38,957 nucleotides of DNA. It comes from Streptomyces californicus (GTDB taxonomy: Bacteria; Actinomycetota; Actinomycetes; Streptomycetales; Streptomycetaceae). The stretch spans positions 1 to 38,957 of the forward strand of contig NZ_JNZZ01000041.1 in NCBI RefSeq assembly GCF_000717645.1, given 5' to 3'. Positions 33,542 to 38,957 of this stretch are shown in pieces. Each line of letters begins with the position of its first letter. The stretch's first letter is position 1. Under the pieces are notes generated by a model that did not search any database, was not told the DNA's origin, and worked only from the letters and a program-made list of their open reading frames with translations. Made by a program: the position numbers and the translations under genes.

Positions 33542-34240
33542 CTGCTGTCCGGAGCGGGCCGCCCGGCTGCCGCGAACGGCGCGTACGAGCAGCGTGCCCG
33601 TGCGCCGGCTTCCTGAGGGCGGCGGGATCACGGATGCTGACACGTCCACGTAGCCGTGTTCCTTGAGGATCAGCTCCCATGCGCCGGGCTCGTAGTCCCA
33701 CCGCTTGACGACTGCGGGATCTTCGTCGGGCCCGCGCGGGATGTATGACGCTTGGCAGCCGTAGCACCCTTCGACCGGGGGCCGCTGGGAGAAGGTGAAC
33801 ACACCGCTCGGCTTGAGATGCGCGTGAACGGCCGGCAACAGGAGCGCGGGGTCGGTGAACCAGGCCGCGCCGAACACGCTGTACATCGCGTCGAAGGCCC
33901 TGGAGGAGCTCCCGAGGTAGGCGAGGGCGTCGGACTGATGTAGCTCCATCCCACCCACTCCGGACCACCGCTCCCGTGCCTTGTCGAGTTGCTTGGCGGA
34001 GAGGTCGACTCCTACGGACGTCATGCCGAGCGTTGCCAAGTGGGCGGTGTTGCCACCGGAGCCGCACCCGAGATCGAGCACGCTGTCTCCGGGCCGCAGA
34101 GCGAGCACCTCGGCCCCGGGGCCGTGGTCCGGGTACTGGCTCCAGTTGAACCAAGTGGTCTCGCCCTTGGCGTTGGTCCTCCGCCGTTGCGGCTTGCCCC
34201 GGGAGTAGGTGTCCCAGGCGGCGCTACGCGCATCAGTCAC
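33539..34240 (-). CDS. Class I SAM-dependent methyltransferase
   Basis: A 233-residue enzyme with a Rossmann methyltransferase fold. The SAM-binding motif VLDLGCGSGGNTAHLATLG is followed by the acidic strand end GVDLSAKQLDKARER and motif LHQSDALAYL. The substrate is unknown. The GTG at 34240 (VTDARSAAWDTY) has only a weak ribosome site; the frame is open to 34300. It is transcribed after the GRDP-like gene, with a hairpin between, and codons are slightly less GC-rich than in the nucleotidase. With the neighbouring GRDP-like protein and the divergent XRE regulator it forms a small accessory locus. Confidence 0.85.
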   Translation of the reverse strand: MTDARSAAWDTYSRGKPQRRRTNAKGETTWFNWSQYPDHGPGAEVLALRPGDSVLDLGCGSGGNTAHLATLGMTSVGVDLSAKQLDKARERWSGVGGMELHQSDALAYLGSSSRAFDAMYSVFGAAWFTDPALLLPAVHAHLKPSGVFTFSQRPPVEGCYGCQASYIPRGPDEDPAVVKRWDYEPGAWELILKEHGYVDVSASVIPPPSGSRRTGTLLVRAVRGSRAARSGQQ

Positions 34241-34265
34241 GACCTGTCCGTTCTTGTCAGGGCGA

Positions 34266-34294
34266 CAGCCGCCCGGAACGATACCGGGCGGCTG
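34266..34294 (-). terminator. Hairpin between GRDP-like and methyltransferase genes
   Basis: Perfect 11-bp arms CAGCCGCCCGG / CCGGGCGGCTG with a 7-base loop, downstream of the stop at 34328. There is no U-run. It may separate the two minus-strand genes or attenuate transcription between them. Confidence 0.65.
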
Positions 34295-34327
34295 AGGCAT
34301 GCGGTGGGAGACCGCTGTTGGGCGCGG

Positions 34328-34783
34328 CTACGTGGCGACGGGGCTGTCGGAGCAGCCCGCGTAGCTCTGGGTGCAGTCGGCCGCGCCGTTGACCGGCCAG
34401 AAATCCGGGTCCACGTCGAACCCGGCCGACCGGATCATCTCGGCCGTCCGGTGCATCGCCAACCGCCCGTCGACGGGGCTGTGGCCGCTGCCCCGGTCGG
34501 GGGTGTGGTGGATGAAACCGCCGAGCACGTCGCAGAGTTCGGCGTAGTGCCTGGTGTGCAGCACCAGAGCGTGCCAGAAGAGGTCGACGCGCAGGCTGGG
34601 CGTCATCCGCTCGGTGGTGCTCGCGGCGACGGCGAGGAACGCCGTGACCTGGCGGATACCGCGCTCGCCCTGATTGTCGGTCAGCTCCGGCCAGAAGTCC
34701 TCACGGATCATGGAGATGAGCTGAGCCTTCAGCTCCGGGGAGATGCGGTCGTACACGTTCTGTGTGGTGTCGGTGATCGTCAT
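34328..34783 (-). CDS. GRDP-like protein with Cys-containing tail
   Basis: A 151-residue protein. The middle contains VDLFWHALVLHTRHYAELC followed by GGFIHHTPD, the W-H / T-x-x-Y / C / H-H-x-P pattern of the glycine-rich-domain-protein-like (GRDP) fold. The C-terminus is short and Cys-bearing (NGAADCTQSYAGCSDSPV). I start at ATG 34783 with GGAGGA six bases upstream, not at the GTG at 34798, which lies within that site. No catalytic role is known to me. The conserved His and Cys suggest metal binding. It is divergent from the XRE regulator across 171 bases. Confidence 0.68.
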   Translation of the reverse strand: MTITDTTQNVYDRISPELKAQLISMIREDFWPELTDNQGERGIRQVTAFLAVAASTTERMTPSLRVDLFWHALVLHTRHYAELCDVLGGFIHHTPDRGSGHSPVDGRLAMHRTAEMIRSAGFDVDPDFWPVNGAADCTQSYAGCSDSPVAT

Positions 34784-34918
34784 GTCTATGTCCTCCACTT
34801 CTCGGTGTGGTCGATGGGCTGATGTTCCTGCTCTCGGTCGGACCGAACGACGGCGCTTCGGGCGTCGTGCAGGCGTCGCTTGAGGGGCGCTGATGGCTCG
34901 TCCGGGACGTCAAACCGG

Positions 34919-34947
34919 TGTCATTGACAGCCTCTTGGCTCTAGCGT
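34919..34947 (+). promoter_or_regulatory. Promoter/operator of the XRE-type regulator
   Basis: TGTCA-T-TGACA at 34919-34929 is an 11-base palindrome, a plausible self-operator. TAGCGT at 34942-34947 fits a minus 10 and lies only 7 bases before the ATG at 34955, so the transcript is probably leaderless; indeed no ribosome site is seen. Confidence 0.55.
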
Positions 34948-34954
34948 TGAGGTC

Positions 34955-35734
34955 ATGACGACGACTGCCGCGGTGCCGAACGATCTGCTGCGGGCCGTAC
35001 GCATCGGCCTGCGGATGAGCCAGGACGACTTCGCCAAAGCGCTCCGCCGGGCGGGCGAGGAGCTGGGCGAGCCCAACGACGCTTCCAAGCGCTTGGTGCA
35101 GCGCTGGGAGTCCGGGACGAGCAGGACACCTCGGGGTGTGTACGCCAGAGCCTTAGAAAGGGTCACCGGCCGCCCGATCGAGGCTTTGGGGTTCAGCCTG
35201 CCTGTGCCGACGCCTCGGGTGCGAACAGACGGGAAGGGAGGGCACGACATGGAGCCGAGGGCGAGCGGGGTCGGTTCTGCCGCAGGACGGGGGCGGCTGG
35301 ACGCGCAGGCTGCTGAGGCGACATTCTCGGGTGTATGGCTCAGCCGCTACGAATTCTTCTCCTCGGGTCGGGACGACTCGTTCGAGGGCAAGCACTACGT
35401 GGTGGTCGTTCAGCACGGAAATCGGTTGACCGCTCAGAGCCTTCCCGGCGCCAGTAGCAATCTCGACAGTCCACTCGCACTGGACCTGACCGTGGATCGT
35501 AACGTCGTCACGGGTACATGGGTCGAGCAGACGGCTGCGGACGGCTACTACAACGGAGCCCGGTACCACGGTGCTGTTCAGCTCCTGGTTGACCCCACCG
35601 GACGACGCATGACCGGCAAGTGGGTCGGCTTCGGCAAGGACTTCGACGTGAACACCGGCCCGTGGGAGCTGAGGCTGGTGGACGGCTCCACCAGCAAGGC
35701 GACGCTCGCGCGATACAGCGTGCCGCCGGAGTAG
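34955..35734 (+). CDS. XRE-type helix-turn-helix regulator with C-terminal beta domain
   Basis: A 259-residue protein. Residues ~8-75 are an XRE-like helix-turn-helix (AVRIGLRMSQDDFAKALRRA, SKRLVQRWESGTSRTPRGVYARALERVTG). After a polar linker, residues ~118-259 form a beta-rich domain (FSGVWLSRYEFFSSG, GKHYVVVVQHGNRLTAQSL, VVTGTWVEQTAADGYYNGARYHGAVQLLVD, MTGKWVGFGKDFDVNTGPWEL) of the kind found as a ligand or sensing module attached to XRE regulators in Streptomyces. It is probably leaderless. It diverges from the GRDP-like and methyltransferase genes, which it may control. Confidence 0.83.
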   Translation: MTTTAAVPNDLLRAVRIGLRMSQDDFAKALRRAGEELGEPNDASKRLVQRWESGTSRTPRGVYARALERVTGRPIEALGFSLPVPTPRVRTDGKGGHDMEPRASGVGSAAGRGRLDAQAAEATFSGVWLSRYEFFSSGRDDSFEGKHYVVVVQHGNRLTAQSLPGASSNLDSPLALDLTVDRNVVTGTWVEQTAADGYYNGARYHGAVQLLVDPTGRRMTGKWVGFGKDFDVNTGPWELRLVDGSTSKATLARYSVPPE

Positions 35735-35847
35735 CGCGCCATCGCTCGGAGTGCGGGTACGTGGGCGCGACGCACGCCCGGTGTCCCGGCCTCCTTTCGG
35801 CGCCCGGCGTTCTTTGGCTTCAAAACGTCGTCTATACCGTCGCATTC

Positions 35848-36112
35848 ATGGACAGGACCTTCGATTCGGCAGAGAAGCTCGTGGGTGCCCTGCGGTCAAG
35901 GAGTCGTACGACGTCGCCGGGTTGCCCACGACGTGGGGCATCCCGCTGCACCGCGACCACGTTCCGGCCGAGGACGCCGTGCAGGTGGCGCGGCTCAAGG
36001 AGGCGGGCGCGGTGGTGCTCGGCAAGGCGAACATGCAGCTGTGGCTGCAGAGTTGCAATGACCGCTACGGCACCACCAACAACCCCTGGGGCCGCGGGCG
36101 TACGCCGGGCGG
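35848..36112 (+). pseudogene. Truncated, internally deleted amidase copy
   Basis: Nearly identical in sequence to the start of the intact amidase gene at 36979, including about 80 bases upstream of the ATG. After the first 50 bases (MDRTFDSAEKL) it jumps across 181 bases; the junction falls in the shared word CGGTC (35893-35897), present at both deletion ends in the intact copy, so the frame is shifted. A further 9 bases are missing between CTGCAG words near 36047. Homology stops at 36112, just before the catalytic Ser-cisSer segment. It is not functional as an amidase. Confidence 0.9.
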
Positions 36113-36189
36113 GCCTGCCGACCCTTCGCGTTGGGCGGCTGGACGGGCGGGAGAGCGGGCGGAGGTCCCGGCTGGGAGGGTGCTGTGTC

Positions 36190-36837
36190 ATGACCGCATC
36201 GATCGACGAGTCGTGGGCGCGCATCGAGAACTGGCTGGCGGAGCACGTGCCGCAGACCTACGCCGAGCTGGCGCCGCCTGCGGACCCAGCGGACATCGCC
36301 GCGCTCGAACGCGTCGTCGGACGCCCGCTGTTGAGACCCCTGGTGGCGTCGCTGCTGCGACACGACGGTGTGCTCGACCGGGCCGAGGGCTCGCTGCTTC
36401 CGGGGTACTACCGACCGATCAGCGCTCGCGGGACAGTGGCCGCGTGGCACCTCCTCACCGCGTACCACGACGCGTGCGAGGCGGAGGAGGGAGGAGAGGA
36501 GGTGGGCCACGACTTCATGAAGCTCGGGTCCAGCAGAATCCTGTACGGACATCCGCAGCTGATCCCCGTCGCGCGGGACCTCGGCGGCGCGTACATCGTG
36601 CTGGACCACCGCCCCGGGATCGACCGGGGGCGCCTCCACGAAGCCGAGCCCGTCGAAGGCGTCATGCGGGTATCGCACGAGAAGTGGGCGTCTCTGCCGC
36701 TGCTCATGGAGGCGGTCGCCACCAGCATGGAGACCTCCCAGCCGCTCAACGGCGACGTGCCGGTGGTGGACGAGGAGCAGAGGCTGCACTGGGAGTCCGT
36801 ACGGCTGCGCGACGCCCTGCCCCCGCCCCGGGCCTGA
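36190..36837 (+). CDS. SMI1/KNR4 (SUKH) family protein
   Basis: A 215-residue protein beginning with a typical SMI1/KNR4 start: SWARIENWLAEHVPQTYAEL, then DIAALERVVGRPLLRPLVASLLRHDG, GYYRPISARGTVAAWHLLTAY, and later LGGAYIVLDHRPGIDRGRLHEAEP. SUKH-fold proteins often act as immunity proteins or adaptors; no toxin gene is adjacent here, so the role is open. The ATG has GGGAGGG about nine bases upstream. It lies between the truncated and the intact amidase copies and is read in the same direction. Confidence 0.85.
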   Translation: MTASIDESWARIENWLAEHVPQTYAELAPPADPADIAALERVVGRPLLRPLVASLLRHDGVLDRAEGSLLPGYYRPISARGTVAAWHLLTAYHDACEAEEGGEEVGHDFMKLGSSRILYGHPQLIPVARDLGGAYIVLDHRPGIDRGRLHEAEPVEGVMRVSHEKWASLPLLMEAVATSMETSQPLNGDVPVVDEEQRLHWESVRLRDALPPPRA

Positions 36838-36978
36838 CGCGTCACGGCACCCGGCTGCCCTCGACGGCCTCGCGGGGCCCGTCGCGGGGCGACTTCCGCG
36901 GCGCACGGCCGGAGTGTCGGTCTCCTTGCGGCGCACGGCGTTTTGTGGCTTCAACACGTCGTCCATACGGTCGCGTTC

Positions 36979-38439
36979 ATGGACAGGACTTTCGATTCGG
37001 CAGAGAAGCTCATGGGTGCCCTGCGGTCCGGTGAGGTGAGCTCGGTGGAGCTGACCGACGCGGCGATCGACCGCATCGAGCGGTATGACCGGGACATCAA
37101 CGCGATATGCGTGCCGGACTTCGACCGGGCGCGGGCCGCGGCCAGGGACGCCGACCGGGCGCGCGCCCGGGGTGAGGACCGGCCGCTGCTCGGCCTGCCG
37201 GTGACGGTCAAGGAGTCGTACGACGTCGCCGGGCTGCCCACGACGTGGGGCATCCCGCTGCACCGCGACCACGTTCCGGCCGAGGACGCCGTGCAGGTGG
37301 CGCGGCTCAAGGACGCGGGCGCGGTGGTGCTCGGCAAGACGAACGTGCCGCTGTGGCTGCAGGATCTGCAGAGTTACAACGACATCTACGGCACCACCAA
37401 CAACCCCTGGGACCACGGGCGTACGCCGGGCGGATCCTCCGGCGGATCGGCCGCCGCCCTGGCGTGCGGGTTCGGCGCGCTGTCCATCGGCTCCGACATC
37501 GGCGGTTCGCTGCGCACCCCGGCCCACTTCTGCGGCGTCTACGCGCACAAGCCGACGCTGGGACTGGCGGCGAGCCGGGGCATGGTCCCGCCGACCGCTC
37601 CCGCGTTGCCCGTCGAACTCGACCTCGCCGTGGTCGGGCCGATGGCACGCACCGCCCGCGACCTCACGCTCCTGCTCGACGTCATGGCCGGGCCCGACCC
37701 GCTGACGTCGGGGGTGGCGCACACCGTGACGCTGCCGCCCGCCCGGCACGAACGGCTGTGTGACTTCCGGGTCCTGGTCCTCGACGCGCATCCGCTCCTG
37801 CCGACCGGTGCCGCCGTACGGTCGGCCGTGGAACGGGTGGCCCGAGCGCTGGCCGATGTCGGCGCCCGTGTGGAGCGGCACAGCCTGCTGCTGCCCGATC
37901 TCGCCGAAGCCGCCCTGGTGTACATGCGGTTGCTGGCCGCAGGCTCGTCGGCGGGCTTCTCCGACGAACGGTACGAGCTGGTGCGGGCTCGCGCCGCCGG
38001 ACTGGCGGCGGACGACCGGAGCCTCGACGCGGCCCGGCTGCGCGGCACGGTGCTCAGCCACCGTGCGTGGCTCGGGGTGAACCAGCGGCGCGAGGCCCAC
38101 CGCCACGGCTGGCGGCGGCTGTTCACGGAGTTCGACGCCGTGGTGTGCCCCGTCTCGCCCACGGCGGCCTTCCCGCACGATCACGAACTCGACCCGTTGG
38201 AGCGGCTGATCGCCATCGACGGCGTGGACCACCCGTACTTCGACCAGCTCGTCTGGGCCGGGCTGCCCACCATGCCCGGCCTGCCCGCCACCGCCGTGCC
38301 GGCGGGCCGGTCTCCTGAGGGGCTGCCGGTGGGCGTGCAGCTCATCGGGCCGATGTACGAGGACCGCACGCCGCTGCGGCTGGCGGAGCTGCTGGAGGAG
38401 GCGATGGGCGGTTTCGAGGCGCCCGGGGCGCAGGGGTGA
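36979..38439 (+). CDS. Amidase (amidase-signature family)
   Basis: A 486-residue hydrolase of the amidase-signature family, with the Ser-cisSer-Lys triad: Lys in GLPVTVKESYDVAG, the cis-Ser in GRTPGGSSGGSAAALACG, and the nucleophile Ser in GSDIGGSLRTPAHFCG. The C-terminal half has GLPTMPGLPATAVPAG and GLPVGVQLIGPMYEDRTPL, the family end. It acts on an amide not identifiable from sequence; no GatB/GatC genes are near, so it is not the tRNA amidotransferase. It starts at ATG 36979 (MDRTFDSAEKL). The upstream 80 bases are duplicated before the truncated copy, suggesting the promoter was duplicated too. Confidence 0.92.
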   Translation: MDRTFDSAEKLMGALRSGEVSSVELTDAAIDRIERYDRDINAICVPDFDRARAAARDADRARARGEDRPLLGLPVTVKESYDVAGLPTTWGIPLHRDHVPAEDAVQVARLKDAGAVVLGKTNVPLWLQDLQSYNDIYGTTNNPWDHGRTPGGSSGGSAAALACGFGALSIGSDIGGSLRTPAHFCGVYAHKPTLGLAASRGMVPPTAPALPVELDLAVVGPMARTARDLTLLLDVMAGPDPLTSGVAHTVTLPPARHERLCDFRVLVLDAHPLLPTGAAVRSAVERVARALADVGARVERHSLLLPDLAEAALVYMRLLAAGSSAGFSDERYELVRARAAGLAADDRSLDAARLRGTVLSHRAWLGVNQRREAHRHGWRRLFTEFDAVVCPVSPTAAFPHDHELDPLERLIAIDGVDHPYFDQLVWAGLPTMPGLPATAVPAGRSPEGLPVGVQLIGPMYEDRTPLRLAELLEEAMGGFEAPGAQG

Positions 38440-38479
38440 GGGCGCGGGAGCGGCAGCCGTAGGTGGGGTGTCCGGCCGG

Positions 38480-38957
38480 TCAGGCGGCGGCCGGGGTGTC
38501 GACGGCCGGGGCGTCGGCGGCTCGGGCCTCGCGGCAGTCGCGGCAGAGGCCGGGGGTGAGGGAGCGGATACCGCGTTCGCAGCCGTCGCAGTTCAGGAAG
38601 GGGATGACGGTGGGGCGGTTGGAGGCGGGGGCGGCGAGGTCGTCGGCGCTGGGGAGGGGCGGGGGCAGGAGCGCGGTGAGGCGGTGCTTGAGGAGTTTGG
38701 CGGGGTGGCGCAGTGGCTGGGGGAGGTCGGTGGTGAGGGCGCGGCGGATGGTGTCGGGGTGGGCTTCGCGTTCGAGCCAGGCGGCCACGGCGGGGGCGAG
38801 GGTGCCGATGTCGGCTGCGGAGAGCGTGAGTTCGGGCGCGTGACGGCGTAGGTCGCTGAGGAGCGCGGTGGCCGCGTGGGTGAGCTGCGGGGTGGGCGTG
38901 CCGGGGCGGGGGAGCGGCGGCGCCGGAAGCTTGCGCGCGCTGGGGTGGGGGACGAGG
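38480..38957 (-). CDS. C-terminal part of a protein with zinc-ribbon-like tail (runs off the edge)
   Basis: The minus-strand frame is open from the right edge to the stop at 38480, so the 5' end is outside the window. The visible ~158 residues include a helical region (TPQLTHAATALLSDLRRHAPEL, LSAADIGTLAPAVAAWLERE, HPDTIRRALTTDLPQPLRHP) and, near the end, CDGCERGIRSLTPGLCRDC, a CxxC-x11-CxxC arrangement that looks like a zinc ribbon. It resembles the C-terminus of Streptomyces helix-turn-helix proteins of unknown function; the DNA-binding part would be upstream and cannot be seen. Confidence 0.65.
   Translation of the reverse strand, partial: LVPHPSARKLPAPPLPRPGTPTPQLTHAATALLSDLRRHAPELTLSAADIGTLAPAVAAWLEREAHPDTIRRALTTDLPQPLRHPAKLLKHRLTALLPPPLPSADDLAAPASNRPTVIPFLNCDGCERGIRSLTPGLCRDCREARAADAPAVDTPAAA

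Noticed and set aside
34924..34947. TTGACA as a minus 35 for TAGCGT
   Set aside because: The spacing is only 12 bases. I treat TTGACA as part of the small palindrome and keep only the minus 10.
36113..36189. Continuation of the truncated amidase copy
   Set aside because: Similarity to the intact amidase ends at 36112; the remaining bases are unrelated leader of the SMI1/KNR4 gene.
1..38957. tRNA, rRNA, CRISPR array, insertion sequence or integrase
   Set aside because: No cloverleaf, ribosomal RNA, spaced repeat array or transposase/integrase motif was recognised on either strand.

Overview
The window is chromosomal DNA from a Streptomyces-type actinomycete. The base composition is very GC-rich, coding frames have GC-rich third positions, GTG and TTG starts are common, and many neighbouring genes are coupled by 4-nt overlaps. 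A mycothiol synthase gene is present. The order csoR, DUF47, pit, pstBACS, Nudix, CHAD, ppk, mshD, secreted 5'-nucleotidase is, from memory, the order of the SCO4136 to SCO4152 region of S. coelicolor.

Left part (1-13.2 kb): a minus-strand type IV secretion-like membrane cluster (SCO6880-family VirB3/VirB4-N-like protein, VirB6/TrbL-like protein, TcpC/VirB8-like protein, VirB2-sized two-helix protein, extra membrane protein). Its ATPases are not in the window and probably lie beyond the left edge. Diverging from it on the plus strand are a collagen-like/helical protein and two tandem paralogous pairs, each an alpha/beta hydrolase of the DUF1023 type followed by a translationally coupled lipoprotein. 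The first hydrolase has an N-terminal WXG/ESX-like helical domain. The second has membrane helices, a Flp-type prepilin motif and a Gly/Ser/Thr linker instead. A membrane-anchored lytic transglycosylase/NlpC protein (VirB1-like) follows. The arrangement suggests an envelope-associated secretion module with candidate effector/partner-lipoprotein pairs.

Middle (13.5-27.3 kb): a PAP2 phosphatase, a small Cys-containing protein, a LppX/LprG-like lipoprotein, a small conserved protein and the copper sensor CsoR with its operator. The phosphate block follows: DUF47-pit (low-affinity transport), the pstS-pstC-pstA-pstB high-affinity transporter with PHO boxes upstream of pstS, and an overlapping ppk-CHAD-Nudix operon for polyphosphate.

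Right part (27.3-39 kb): a GntR regulator with a 40-bp palindromic operator and a deletion-fused ABC-ATPase remnant; a MerR-like regulator behind a long structured leader carrying a 26-codon micro-ORF; mshD; a PH-domain membrane protein; and a secreted 5'-nucleotidase. An accessory-looking segment follows: a methyltransferase, a GRDP-like protein and an XRE-type regulator, then a truncated amidase copy, a SMI1/KNR4 protein and an intact amidase. A gene with a C-terminal zinc-ribbon-like motif runs off the right edge. No tRNA, rRNA, CRISPR array, transposase or integrase was recognised.
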